A stretch of DNA of 64,000 nucleotides, taken from Streptomyces sp. NRRL B-1140. GTDB taxonomy: Bacteria > Actinomycetota > Actinomycetes > Streptomycetales > Streptomycetaceae. Numbering within the stretch: position 1 is the stretch's first letter; every line of letters begins with the position of its first letter. The position numbers and the translations under genes were made by a program. The notes under the pieces are model-generated. The model had not been told where the DNA came from and searched no databases. It saw nothing but the letters and a program-made list of their open reading frames with translations. The stretch is taken from positions 1 to 64,000 of the forward strand of contig NZ_LGEA01000095.1 in NCBI RefSeq assembly GCF_001280065.1, given 5' to 3'. Positions 10,230-18,482 of this stretch are shown one piece after another.

Positions 10230-10288
10230 GGCGTCGATTGCAGCAGGGCGGTCCGTGAGGCGTCCAAGACGCAAAGCGGATCTGTCTT

Positions 10289-10303
10289 ATAAGCGGGGCC
10301 TAT
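10289..10303 (-). promoter_or_regulatory. LysR-type operator (T-N11-A)
   Basis: ATAAGCGGGGCCTAT is an imperfect inverted repeat with the ATA-N9-TAT / T-N11-A spacing of LysR regulator boxes. It sits exactly between the lysR stop codon and the start of the dehydrogenase gene. On the minus strand TATAAG just beside it could be a -10 element. Autoregulation or control of the dehydrogenase by the adjacent LysR protein is inferred. Confidence 0.5.
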
Positions 10304-11187
10304 CACCTGTCGGGGGCCGAGGTCGCGGCCGTGACGAACGCTGCGGCCGCCGGCGACAGGAGGCCCCGGCGGGCGACGAGGGCGATGTCCAAGGTGTTCT
10401 CCGGCTCGATGTCCAGGACACGAGCGCCCAGCCGCCCGGCCAGGTCCCGCCAGGAATCCGTGACCACCGCCAGCCCCACCCCGGCCAGCACCAGAGGCAT
10501 GAGCGACACCCTGTGCTCGGTCTCGACGGCGACGGCGAAGTCGATGCCCTGCTCCCGCAGCGCGTCGACGTAGGCACGCATCCCGGTACCCGACTGCCCG
10601 ACGATCAGCCGCTGTCCCGCAAGCTCCCGTGCCTGAACCGCCCTCCGACCGGCGAACGGGCCGTCGGCCGGCACCGCCAGCACAAAACGCTGCCGCCCCA
10701 GCGCATGGGAGACGACCTCCTTGTCGGAGAGGGGACCGGCGGACGCCAGGAGCCCCAATTCCACCGCGCCCGTGCGCACCATGTCGATCACATCACGCGA
10801 CGTGAACGCGGCATTGATCGCCACGGAGACACCGGGATAACGGCGGCTGAAGGCACTGACCAAGCTCGTCAGCGGCTCCACCGCCTGCGACGGCATAGCC
10901 GCCACGTCCAGGCGCCCTTCACGCAGCTCATGCACCGCCGCGACACTCGCCCGCGCCGTCTCCAGACTCCGCACGGCCTCCCGGGCGGGCTCGATCAGAG
11001 CCTTACCGGCCTCCGTCAGCACGGCCCTGCGCCCGATCCGATGGAACAGTTCGGAGCCGAGATCACGCTCCAGCGCCCGCACGGCCTGCGACAGCGACGG
11101 CTGCGACACGTACAGAGCCGACGCCGCACGGTTGAACCCCCCACGATCAACAATCGCAAGGAAGTACTCCAGCTGCCGAATGTCCAT
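10303..11187 (-). CDS. LysR family transcriptional regulator
   Basis: A 294-residue regulator. The N-terminal winged helix-turn-helix starts MDIRQLEYFLAIVDRGGF and has recognition helix SQPSLSQAVRALERDLG (about residues 28-45). The rest is the two-lobed effector domain, with GRLDVAAMPSQAV, a PGVSVAINAAF strand and the GLAVVTDSW end. It is transcribed in the same direction as the downstream dehydrogenase, with only 73 bases between them, which contain a T-N11-A box. It probably senses an acid or amine handled by the cluster; the inducer is unknown. Confidence 0.92.
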   Translation of the reverse strand: MDIRQLEYFLAIVDRGGFNRAASALYVSQPSLSQAVRALERDLGSELFHRIGRRAVLTEAGKALIEPAREAVRSLETARASVAAVHELREGRLDVAAMPSQAVEPLTSLVSAFSRRYPGVSVAINAAFTSRDVIDMVRTGAVELGLLASAGPLSDKEVVSHALGRQRFVLAVPADGPFAGRRAVQARELAGQRLIVGQSGTGMRAYVDALREQGIDFAVAVETEHRVSLMPLVLAGVGLAVVTDSWRDLAGRLGARVLDIEPENTLDIALVARRGLLSPAAAAFVTAATSAPDR

Positions 11188-11733
11188 ACGCGCCCTCTGC
11201 CCGGGAAGAGATCAACCGACGACTCGATCGGTCCCGACCATGGTGGCGTGAAGGATCGCCTCGATGAAGTACGGACCACCGACGCACTTGCCGTAATCCT
11301 CACGAAGCGCGGGCACAGCCGCCTGAGGCACTCAATGGCTGGCTGCGGCGCTCGGTCACAGCCGTCTCCCGCCCGCGGTTCGAAAATCGGCAGGAGATCA
11401 GCGTGCCGTGCGCGCCATGCTGCAGGCGCTGCGCCCCTGCCCACCCCGTAGTCCCCCGGTTCCCGGGACCTCACGGCCAGCTGGCGATTGACCCGCGCCA
11501 TCTGATCCATGACGATTGCGCCACGCTCCGTCAGAATCAGCGTCGAACGAGCGTCAAGACATCTCCCGAGCCCGTCCCTCACGGAGTTGAGGCAGAGCGT
11601 TCTCGACCCGCGCCCTCTGCGAAAACGCAGGTGAGACATGTGACGGGCACCTGCGTCATGCTCCACGCGGTGGACCTCGGGAAACAGGTCGAGCTCACCC
11701 GGCCACACCTGAAGGACCCGAGAAAACCACAGG
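11188..11733. other. 546-base gene-free stretch with MarR-like debris
   Basis: No intact gene is seen. On the minus strand, about 11490-11600 reads as RDGLGRCLDARSTLILTERG followed by AIVMDQMARVNRQL, which resembles the wing and last helix of a MarR-type regulator (D-R-T--LTERG). There is no HTH upstream in frame and no good start, so it is at best a relic. The lysR promoter must lie in the left part. The right part adjoins the end of the methyltransferase gene and may carry its terminator. This marks the border between the accessory cluster and the conserved core. Confidence 0.35.
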
Positions 11734-13062
11734 TCAGAGCCCCTTCATAGCGGGCTCCAAAATCGCCACACACTCCACATGCGACGTCATCGGGAACAGA
11801 TCGAACGCCCGCAGCGTCCGCACCCGGTACCCCCCGTCCCGGAAGTACCCCAAGTCCCGGGCCAGCGCGGCCGGATCACACGCGACGTACGCGATCCGCC
11901 GTGCTCCCAACGAGGCCAGGTGCTCCACCGTCTTACGGCCCGCCCCCGCCCGCGGCGGGTCCAGGACGATCAGGTCGACCTCGGAGATACCCGTGCGCGG
12001 CAGCACGCTCTCGACCTTGCCCTGCTCGATCCGCACCCGCTCGAAGTCCGCGAGGTTGTGCCGCGCGTCCTCCACCGCCCGCTTGCCCGACTCGATGCCG
12101 AGGACCGCGCCCTGGTCGCCGACGCGGTCGGCGAGGGCGCCGGCGAAGAGGCCGACGCCGCAGTAGAGGTCGAGCGCCATGTCGCCCTTGCGGGGCAGCA
12201 GGCCCTGCATGACCGCGGTCACCAGGGTGTCCGCGGCCTTCGGGTGGACCTGCCAGAAGCCGCCGCCCCCGACCCGGTGCGTGCGGCCGTCGGCGCGTTC
12301 GCGGACGAAGGGACGGCCGTGGACGCGGTGGACACCGCCGGAGCGCTCGTCCACGCGCAGGACCGATACCGGCCGGTCCAGTTCGACGAGCGGGAGACGC
12401 GCGCCCGGCTTCGGGGTGAGGACCACCTGACGGTCCTGGGACCCCGTCGCGGCGATCGCCTCGACGGAGTCGATGCCCGTCCAGGACCGCTTCTCGATGC
12501 CCAGCTCGCTGACGCCCTCCGCGGCGATCATGCAGTGGTCGATCGGCTCCACCTCGTGCGAGCGGTGCCGGCGCAGGCCCGCCCGGCCGTCGGCGGTGAC
12601 GGCGTACTGGACGCGGGTGCGCCATGCGGGGACCTGGCCCGCGGGCACCTTGTCGCCCTCCGCGGGCAGCACCGTGCCGTCCCAGCCGGCCTCCTCGGGG
12701 GTGAGCCCGGCGAGGTGCTGGAGCTGTTCGGCGATGACGTCGGCCTTCAGGCGCCGCTGCGCGCCCGGCTTGGCGTGCTGCCAGTCGCAGCCGCCGCAGC
12801 GGCCGGGACCGGCGAACGGGCAGGGCTCGTCGATCCGGTCCTTGGAGGCGTCGAGCACGGTCACGGCGTCGGCGCGCAGGAACCGCGCGCCCTCCTCGCC
12901 CTCCGTCACCCGCGCCACGACCCGCTCGCCGGGCAGCGCGTGCCGGACGAACAGCACCTGGCCCTCGGACGTGCGGGCGATGCAGTGGCCGCCGTGGGCG
13001 ACGGGGCCGACCTCGACCTCGTACTCCTCCCCCACCAGCGACTTCCTCGGTTCTGCCTGCAT
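11734..13062 (-). CDS. 23S rRNA (uracil-5)-methyltransferase, TrmA/RlmD family
   Basis: A 442-residue SAM-dependent enzyme that makes 5-methyluridine in RNA. A TRAM-like beta domain occupies about residues 8-65. The iron-sulfur motif CPFAGPGRCGGC follows, with a fourth cysteine probably the one in IDHCMIA. The SAM-binding part has ALDLYCGVGLFAG. Catalytic elements are DPPRAGAG and the nucleophile motif YVACDPAALARDLGYF. ATG at 13062 was preferred over a start 19 codons upstream because it directly precedes the TRAM domain. I recall an orthologue (Rv2689c) in the same position beside the APC permease and ceoBC in Mycobacterium. Target base and rRNA site are not certain. Confidence 0.9.
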   Translation of the reverse strand: MQAEPRKSLVGEEYEVEVGPVAHGGHCIARTSEGQVLFVRHALPGERVVARVTEGEEGARFLRADAVTVLDASKDRIDEPCPFAGPGRCGGCDWQHAKPGAQRRLKADVIAEQLQHLAGLTPEEAGWDGTVLPAEGDKVPAGQVPAWRTRVQYAVTADGRAGLRRHRSHEVEPIDHCMIAAEGVSELGIEKRSWTGIDSVEAIAATGSQDRQVVLTPKPGARLPLVELDRPVSVLRVDERSGGVHRVHGRPFVRERADGRTHRVGGGGFWQVHPKAADTLVTAVMQGLLPRKGDMALDLYCGVGLFAGALADRVGDQGAVLGIESGKRAVEDARHNLADFERVRIEQGKVESVLPRTGISEVDLIVLDPPRAGAGRKTVEHLASLGARRIAYVACDPAALARDLGYFRDGGYRVRTLRAFDLFPMTSHVECVAILEPAMKGL

Positions 13063-13104
13063 GGCGGAGTGACTCCAAAACGCGTGAGGGGGAAGGGCCG
13101 AACG

Positions 13105-13157
13105 GAAACGGCCGGACAACAGCCCACCAGTCTACGTGGCTGCCGCCCGGCCGTTTC
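13105..13157 (-). terminator. Inverted repeat after the APC permease gene
   Basis: Eleven-base arms GAAACGGCCGG (13105-13115) and its complement (13147-13157). The 31-base loop can pair further through AGCCCAC/GTGGCT. It starts about 27 bases past the permease stop on the minus strand and precedes the methyltransferase gene, so it is the likely end of the permease transcript. Confidence 0.55.
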
Positions 13158-13183
13158 ACACGAGCCGTCGTCCGGGGAGATCC

Positions 13184-15235
13184 TCAGGACTTGGGCTCGG
13201 AGGACTCCTTGGACCGCACCTGCGCGGGGCCGCGCCGCACCGAGCCCGGCGCGTTCCAGTCCTGCTGCCTGCGGGCCCGACGCTTGGCCGCCTCGGAGGA
13301 CTGCAGCTGGTACGGCACCGAGGTCACCATGATGCCGGGCGTGAACAGCAGCCGGCCCTTCAGCCGCAGGGCGCTCTGGTTGTGCAGCAGGTGCTCGTAC
13401 CAGTGGCCGACCACGTACTCCGGGATGATCACGGACACCGCGTCGCGCGGGGACTCCTTGCGGAGGCTCTTGACGTACTCGATGACCGGCCGCGTGATCT
13501 CGCGATAAGGCGAGTCCAGGACCTTCAGCGGTACGTCGATGCCGCGCCGCTCCCACTCCTCGCGCAGCGCCTTGGTCTCCGCCGGGTCGACGTTGACGCT
13601 CAGCGCCTCCAGAGTGTCCGAGCGCATCAGCTTGGCGTAGGCCAGGGCGCGCAGCGTCGGGCGGTGGATCTTGGAGATCAGCACGACCGAGTGGACCCGC
13701 GAGGGCCGTACGAGGTCGTCGGTGGGGCCCTCGGGAGCGGCGATCTCGGCGGCGACCCGGTCGTAGTGCTTCCGGATGGCCGTCATCGTCGCGTAGAAGA
13801 TCACCATGCCGAGCAGGGCGACCCAGGCTCCGTGGGTGAACTTGGTGAGCAGGACGACGACCAGCACGAGGCCGGTGAAGAAGGCGCCGAAGGCGTTGAT
13901 GGCCCGGGAGCGGATCATGTGGCGGCGCTTGGCCTGGTCCTTCTCGGCGGCCAGGTGGCGGTTCCAGTGCCGGACCATGCCGGTCTGGCTGAGCGTGAAG
14001 GACACGAACACGCCGACGATGTAGAGCTGGATCAGTCGGGTGGAGTCGGCGCCGTAGATCCCCACCAGCAGCCCGGCTGCACCGGCGAGGAGGACGATGC
14101 CGTTGGAGAAGGCCAGCCGGTCGCCGCGCGTGTGCAGCTGGCGCGGCAGGTAGCGGTCCTGGGCAAGGATCGAGCCGAGCAGCGGGAAGCCGTTGTAGGC
14201 GGTGTTGGCGGCGAGGAACAGCACCAGCGCGGTGGCCGCGGCCAGGATGATGAAGAGGAAGCTGCCCTTGCCGAAGACGGCTTCGGCGACCTGGGAGATC
14301 ACCGGGTTCTGGACGTAGTCCCCGCCGAGCGGGACACCGTTGTGGAACAGGTCCTTGGCCGGGTTCTCGGCCATGCGGACGTCGGTCGCGGCGGCCAGCG
14401 CGATGATGCCGCAGAACATGGTGACGGCCAGCAGGCCCATCATCGCGAGGGTGGTCGCGGCGTTCTTCGACTTGGGCTTGCGGAAGGCCGGGACGCCGTT
14501 GGAGATCGCCTCGACGCCGGTGAGGGCGGCGCAGCCGGAGGAGAAGGCGCGCAGCAGCAGGAAGACCAGGGCGAAGCCGGCCAGGCCCTGGTGCTCGGGC
14601 TTGATGACGTAGTCCGCCGTCGGTGCCCGCATGGAGTCGCCGAGGACCAGTCCGCGGAAGGCCCCCCAGGCGATCATGGTGAAGACGCCCGCGACGAACA
14701 CGTAGGTCGGGATCGCGAACAGCGAGCCCGACTCCTTCACTCCGCGCAGGTTCATCAGGGTCAGCAGCACGATCACGCCGATCGCGCAGAGCACCTTGTG
14801 CTCGACCACGAACGGGACGGCGGAGCCGAGGTTCTCGATGCCGGAGGAGATCGACACCGCGACGGTGAGCACGTAGTCCACGAGCAGCGCGCTCGCGACC
14901 GTCAGGCCGGCCTTGGGCCCGAGGTTGGTGTTCGCCACCTCGTAGTCGCCGCCGCCGCTGGGGTAGGCGTGCACGTTCTGCCGGTAGCTGGCGACCACGG
15001 TGAACATCAGCACGACGACCGCGACGGCGATCCACGGGCTGAAGTGGTACGCCGTCACGCCCGCGATCGACAGGACCAGCAGCACCTCGCCGGGCGCGTA
15101 CGCCACGGAGGAGAGCGGGTCGGAGGCGAAGACGGGGAGTGCGATGCGCTTCGGCAGGAGCGTTTCGCCCAGCCGGTCACTGCGCAGTGCGCGCCCGATC
15201 AGGATCCGTTTGGGCACGTCGGTCAGTTTGGACAC
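13184..15235 (-). CDS. APC superfamily permease, KimA-like potassium importer candidate
   Basis: A 683-residue protein with about 12 membrane helices and a cytoplasmic C-terminal domain of about 200 residues. Most databases would call it an amino acid permease. However, its conserved blocks match my memory of Bacillus KimA, the high-affinity K+/H+ symporter: SDPLSSVAY, SYRQNVHAYPSGGGDY, LLVDYVLTVAVSIS, AFSSGCAALTGVEAISN, RGDRLAFSNGI and SFTLSQTGM. Potassium import is therefore a serious alternative. GTG at 15235 is chosen because SKLTDVPKRILIGR aligns with the family start; a GTG at 15274 is also possible. It is divergent from a small membrane protein and two TrkA-type genes, an arrangement I also recall in Mycobacterium (Rv2690c-ceoB-ceoC). 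Confidence 0.85.
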   Translation of the reverse strand: MSKLTDVPKRILIGRALRSDRLGETLLPKRIALPVFASDPLSSVAYAPGEVLLVLSIAGVTAYHFSPWIAVAVVVLMFTVVASYRQNVHAYPSGGGDYEVANTNLGPKAGLTVASALLVDYVLTVAVSISSGIENLGSAVPFVVEHKVLCAIGVIVLLTLMNLRGVKESGSLFAIPTYVFVAGVFTMIAWGAFRGLVLGDSMRAPTADYVIKPEHQGLAGFALVFLLLRAFSSGCAALTGVEAISNGVPAFRKPKSKNAATTLAMMGLLAVTMFCGIIALAAATDVRMAENPAKDLFHNGVPLGGDYVQNPVISQVAEAVFGKGSFLFIILAAATALVLFLAANTAYNGFPLLGSILAQDRYLPRQLHTRGDRLAFSNGIVLLAGAAGLLVGIYGADSTRLIQLYIVGVFVSFTLSQTGMVRHWNRHLAAEKDQAKRRHMIRSRAINAFGAFFTGLVLVVVLLTKFTHGAWVALLGMVIFYATMTAIRKHYDRVAAEIAAPEGPTDDLVRPSRVHSVVLISKIHRPTLRALAYAKLMRSDTLEALSVNVDPAETKALREEWERRGIDVPLKVLDSPYREITRPVIEYVKSLRKESPRDAVSVIIPEYVVGHWYEHLLHNQSALRLKGRLLFTPGIMVTSVPYQLQSSEAAKRRARRQQDWNAPGSVRRGPAQVRSKESSEPKS

Positions 15236-15418
15236 AACAGAGGATCGTAGGCGTTCGATTGCGGGGGTGCCCACCCGCCACCCCCCATCGGCGCTCCGTC
15301 TGCTCTCCGAGTGAATTCAGAGGCGCATGCGGCTGAGGATTCCGCAGGTCACCCGCTTCTCATGCCTATATGACTAAGCCCTGTCCGCTTTCCGGCCGTT
15401 GCCGCCCCTGGAGGTCCC

Positions 15419-15538
15419 ATGCACACGCCCGCCCAGCTGATCGGCGCCGCGGCCACTCTTGTCGCCCTCGGGATCCTGACCCTGGCGAGTGTGCGCAGCA
15501 TCAGCCGCCGCAAGGACGTGTCGCCGGGGACGCGCTAG
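15419..15538 (+). CDS. Small single-pass membrane protein, 39 residues
   Basis: A short ORF with a strong ribosome binding site (GGAGG five bases before the ATG). The peptide begins MHTPAQLIGAAATLVALGIL, giving one hydrophobic helix of about 19 residues, followed by a basic tail with SRRKD and a polar end. It stands in the divergent region between the KimA-like permease and the trkA pair, and a hairpin terminator follows. A start with good Shine-Dalgarno spacing, a clean membrane helix and a positive inside tail argue that it is real. It could be a small accessory subunit of the permease, as KdpF is for KdpABC. That role is a guess from position. Confidence 0.6.
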   Translation: MHTPAQLIGAAATLVALGILTLASVRSISRRKDVSPGTR

Positions 15539-15634
15539 CCGTTCGGGGCCCGGCTGCCCGGACCGCGGTGTACCTCCCCCGCCGTGGGCTCCTCAGGTCC
15601 GGCTCTCGTGACTCATGGCGGGTTTCCCTCGGCC

Positions 15635-15656
15635 CCGGGGCCTCGCAAGGCCCCGG
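15635..15656 (+). terminator. Hairpin after the small membrane protein gene
   Basis: CCGGGGCCT, loop CGCA, AGGCCCCGG: a perfect nine-base stem about 100 bases after the small ORF. Between it and trkA (15657-15863) there is room for a separate trkA promoter. Confidence 0.5.
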
Positions 15657-15808
15657 CAACGCCCTCGGCTTTGCGGATACGTTGGAGTCGGGCGGCCGAA
15701 CGCGGCAGTGCCCCCGGAGGGCATCATGGCGTGATTCCACCGGCATGATGTTGCCCGGCGGCCCGCACGCAGGCCGCGACGTGATGCCTGGCGAGCCGAG
15801 AGAGAGAC

Positions 15809-15859
15809 ATGAGCACGACATTCATGAAGCCCAGAGGGCCTGCAGGAAGCGCGGTGTGA
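15809..15859 (+). other. Possible 16-codon leader ORF before trkA
   Basis: ATG at 15809, preceded by a purine-rich GAGAGAGA, encodes MSTTFMKPRGPAGSAV and stops at 15857-15859, four bases before the trkA start codon. trkA itself has only a weak ribosome binding site, so translation of a leader ending next to its start could couple expression. This is weak evidence from position only. The 325 bases from 15539 to 15863 hold this, the hairpin and nothing else recognisable. Confidence 0.25.
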
Positions 15860-15863
15860 CGCG

Positions 15864-16535
15864 ATGCATATTGTGATCATGGGTTGCGGAAGGGTGGGTT
15901 CCGCACTGGCCCAGAACCTGGAGCAACAGGGGCACACGGTCGCCGTGGTCGACCAGGACCCCACGGCCTTCCGCCGGCTGGGCTCCTCGTTCGGCGGCCG
16001 CCGGGTCACCGGTGTCGGCTTCGACCAGGACACCCTGCGCGAGGCGGGCATCGAGGAGGCCGGCGCCTTCGCCGCCGTCTCCAGCGGTGACAACTCCAAC
16101 ATCATCGCCGCCCGCGTGGCCCGCGAGATGTTCGGCATCGAGAACGTCGCCGCCCGCATCTACGACCCCCGCCGCGCGGAGGTCTACCAGCGCCTGGGCA
16201 TCCCCACCGTCGCGACCGTCCGATGGACGGCCGACCAGATGCTGCGCCGTCTGCTCCCCTCCGGCGCCGAGCCGCTGTGGCGCGACCCCACCGGCGGCGT
16301 CCAGCTCGCCGAGGTGCACACCTCCACCGCCTGGGTCGGCCACAAGATCAGCCGGATCCAGGAGGAGACCGGCGTGCGCGTCGCGTTCCTGACCCGGCTC
16401 GGTGAGGCGGTCCTGCCCACCTCGCAGACGGTGCTGCAGGAGGGCGACCTGGTGCACGTGATGATGCGCACCGACGAGGTCGACAAGGTCGAGGCAGTGT
16501 TCGCCAACGGTCCCGAAGAGGAGGGCGGTCACTGA
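15864..16535 (+). CDS. TrkA-type RCK protein 1 (potassium transport regulator)
   Basis: A 223-residue cytoplasmic subunit that binds NAD(H) or nucleotide and controls a potassium transporter. The Rossmann RCK_N domain begins MHIVIMGCGRVGSALA with the GxGxxGS loop at residues 7-12, and VVDQDP carries the acidic residue that ends the second strand. A C-terminal TrkA_C domain covers about residues 140-215 (GVQLAEVHTSTAWVGHKI and EGDLVHVMM). It overlaps the next trkA gene by one base. The pair corresponds to ceoB/ceoC of mycobacteria. No TrkH/KtrB channel is nearby, but a KimA-like permease is divergent. Confidence 0.92.
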   Translation: MHIVIMGCGRVGSALAQNLEQQGHTVAVVDQDPTAFRRLGSSFGGRRVTGVGFDQDTLREAGIEEAGAFAAVSSGDNSNIIAARVAREMFGIENVAARIYDPRRAEVYQRLGIPTVATVRWTADQMLRRLLPSGAEPLWRDPTGGVQLAEVHTSTAWVGHKISRIQEETGVRVAFLTRLGEAVLPTSQTVLQEGDLVHVMMRTDEVDKVEAVFANGPEEEGGH

Positions 16536-17209
16536 TGAGGGTCGCCATTGCCGGAGCCGGCGCGGTCGGCCGCTCGATCGCGGGCGAACTGCTGGAGAAC
16601 GGCCACGAGGTCCTGCTGATCGACAAGGCGCCGACCGCCATCTCGGTCGAACGCGTCCCGCAGGCCGAATGGCTGCTCGCCGACGCCTGCGAGATCACGT
16701 CCCTGGACGAGGCGGCGCTGCAGCGCTGCAACGTCGTCATCGCCGCGACCGGCGACGACAAGGTGAACCTGGTGGTCTCGCTCCTCGCCAAGACGGAGTA
16801 CGGCGTCCCGCGCGTCGTCGCCCGCGTGAACAACCCCAAGAACGAGTGGCTGTTCAACGAGTCCTGGGGCGTGGACGTGGCCGTCTCCACCCCGCGTCTG
16901 ATGTCGGCCCTGGTCGAGGAGGCGGTGAGCGTGGGCGACCTGGTCCGCCTGCTCCGCTTCAGCCACGGCGACGCCAACCTGGTCGAGCTGACCCTGCCGG
17001 AGGAGTCGGCCCTGGCCGGCACGCAGGTCGGTGACGTCGACTGGCCGCAGGACACGTCCCTGGTGACGATCATCCGCGGCAACCGCGTGCTGACCCCTTC
17101 CCGGGAGGACTCCCTGGAGGCGGGCGACGAGCTCCTCTTCGTGGCCGCCCAGGCCCGCGAGGAACAGCTGGAGGACCTGCTGTCGGTACGGCGGAACGCG
17201 GCGGGCTGA
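16535..17209 (+). CDS. TrkA-type RCK protein 2 (potassium transport regulator)
   Basis: A 224-residue paralogue of the preceding protein, with the same two-domain build. The Rossmann loop is GAGAVGRSIA near the N-terminus, followed by LLIDKAP. The TrkA_C domain has NLVELTLPEESALAG and a final EAGDELLFVAAQA. Start and stop overlap (TGATG at 16533-16537), so synthesis is coupled to the upstream gene and the two probably form a mixed octameric ring or a linked pair. A strong hairpin terminator follows after 17 bases. Confidence 0.92.
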   Translation: MRVAIAGAGAVGRSIAGELLENGHEVLLIDKAPTAISVERVPQAEWLLADACEITSLDEAALQRCNVVIAATGDDKVNLVVSLLAKTEYGVPRVVARVNNPKNEWLFNESWGVDVAVSTPRLMSALVEEAVSVGDLVRLLRFSHGDANLVELTLPEESALAGTQVGDVDWPQDTSLVTIIRGNRVLTPSREDSLEAGDELLFVAAQAREEQLEDLLSVRRNAAG

Positions 17210-17226
17210 GCGTCTTCCAAGCATGA

Positions 17227-17264
17227 GGAAGGGGGCGTCCTGAAAGCTCGGGACGCCCCCTTCC
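17227..17264. terminator. Bidirectional terminator between trkA pair and DUF3159 gene
   Basis: A perfect 14-base stem, 17227-17240 with 17251-17264 (GGAAGGGGGCGTCC and complement), and a 10-base loop. It stands between convergent genes and can serve both. Confidence 0.85.
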
Positions 17265-17285
17265 GTCCGGTTCAGGCCGGGCGGA

Positions 17286-18017
17286 TCACTGCTCGGCGGA
17301 CCGGGCGGCGGCCTGCCGCTCCCGCTCCTCGGCCGCCTTCTCCTCCGCCTCCATCTCCGCGAACACGTCGATCGGCGCGGGCGCCTTCGCGAGGAACACC
17401 CACGTCAGGTACACCGCGAGCAGGAAGGGCGGGATCTTCAGAGCGACCAGGACCCAGCCCAGCTGCGTGGTGTCGGCCCACCAGTACAGCGGGAAGAGGA
17501 TCGCGCACTTGGCGAGCAGGATCGTGCCCCACGCGTAGCTGGCCTTCGCATACGCCTTCTTGCGGCCCGGGTTCCGGGTGCGCCAGGAGAGGTTCTCCTT
17601 GAAGACCGGGCCGAGGATCAGCCCGATCAGCGGCACGCCGCACAGAGTGGTGATGATGTAGGCGAGACCCAGTCCCAGCGTGTAGAGCATGCCGGGCAGG
17701 TAGAAGTCCTTGGCGTTGCCGGTCATCATCGCGAAGACCACGCCGAAGGCCACGCCGAAGACCCCGCTGAACGCGTGCTTGACGGTGTCCTTCATCACCA
17801 GCCGGACCGCGACCAGCACCAGCGACACGGCCAGCGCCGCGATCGCCGACAGGTGGAGGTCCTTGTTGATCGTGAAGATGGTGACGAAGAGGAGGCCGGG
17901 AACCACCGTCTCCACCATGCCCCGCACGCCGCCGAACGCCTCGAACAGGGCGGCCTCGGTCACCGCCCGGGCGTCGTCCGCAGATGTCTCTTCGGTCGGC
18001 TTGTCGAGCGACGTCAC
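17286..18017 (-). CDS. DUF3159 family membrane protein
   Basis: A 243-residue integral membrane protein conserved in Actinobacteria, function unknown. After an acidic N-terminus it has FEAFGGVRGMVETVVPG, then about five or six membrane helices (for example LLFVTIFTI, AIAALAVSLVLVAV, GLGLAYIITTLCGVPLIGL), and ends in a charged Glu/Ala-rich coil. The conserved polar stretch VFKENLSWRTRNPGRKKAY lies between helices. The gene is three bases from the preceding OB-fold gene and keeps this place beside ceoBC in mycobacteria, where I recall it as Rv2693c. A link with ion transport is possible from this fixed neighbourhood. Confidence 0.85.
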   Translation of the reverse strand: MTSLDKPTEETSADDARAVTEAALFEAFGGVRGMVETVVPGLLFVTIFTINKDLHLSAIAALAVSLVLVAVRLVMKDTVKHAFSGVFGVAFGVVFAMMTGNAKDFYLPGMLYTLGLGLAYIITTLCGVPLIGLILGPVFKENLSWRTRNPGRKKAYAKASYAWGTILLAKCAILFPLYWWADTTQLGWVLVALKIPPFLLAVYLTWVFLAKAPAPIDVFAEMEAEEKAAEERERQAAARSAEQ

Positions 18018-18020
18018 CGG

Positions 18021-18419
18021 CTACTCCCGTCCGAGGGGTCTCAGTTCGTACTTGGGATTGAACAGCACCCGGCGGCCCCGGCTCATCGAGATCCGGCCCG
18101 ACGCGATCAGCTTGCGCCCGGGCTCTATCCCCACGATGGAGCGCCTGCCGAGCCACACCACGTCCAGCGCGGCGGAGCCGTCGAACAGCTCGGCCTCCAG
18201 GGCGGGGACTCCGGCGCGCGGCCGAAGGGTGACCGTGCGCAAGGTACCAGTAACCGTCACCACCTGCCGGTCGTGACAGTCTCCGATCCGGGTGCAGCCG
18301 GCCGTCTCGGTGTCCTCCCGCAGTTCCTCGGACTCCAGGTCCTCCTGCGACGAGGAGAGCCGGTCGAGCATGCGCCGGAACCGGCCCACCGGCTTTTCGG
18401 AACGAGGAACAGCACTCAT
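18021..18419 (-). CDS. OB-fold nucleic acid-binding protein
   Basis: A 132-residue protein. ATG at 18419 was chosen (MSAVPRSEKPVGRFRRML) because the upstream 20 codons of open frame lack coding character. The OB-fold runs from about residue 50 to the end: VVTVTGTLRTVTLRPRAG, LEAELFDGSAALDVVWLGRR, GRKLIASGRISMSRGRRVLFNPKYEL. It resembles the domain in RecG, aspartyl-tRNA synthetase and similar proteins. Biological role unknown. It is co-transcribed with the DUF3159 gene (three-base gap), an order also kept in mycobacteria. Confidence 0.8.
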   Translation of the reverse strand: MSAVPRSEKPVGRFRRMLDRLSSSQEDLESEELREDTETAGCTRIGDCHDRQVVTVTGTLRTVTLRPRAGVPALEAELFDGSAALDVVWLGRRSIVGIEPGRKLIASGRISMSRGRRVLFNPKYELRPLGRE

Positions 18420-18482
18420 ATCTGAAGCGTACCGGGGCGTACTGACGAAGGGCGAGGAGCCCGTTTCCCCAAGCGGCACCCC

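Noticed and set aside
12906..15035. 709-codon open frame on the minus strand over the permease
   Set aside because: Arg/Pro/Gly-rich composition in the wrong frame; the KimA-like permease in the adjacent frame has clear family motifs.
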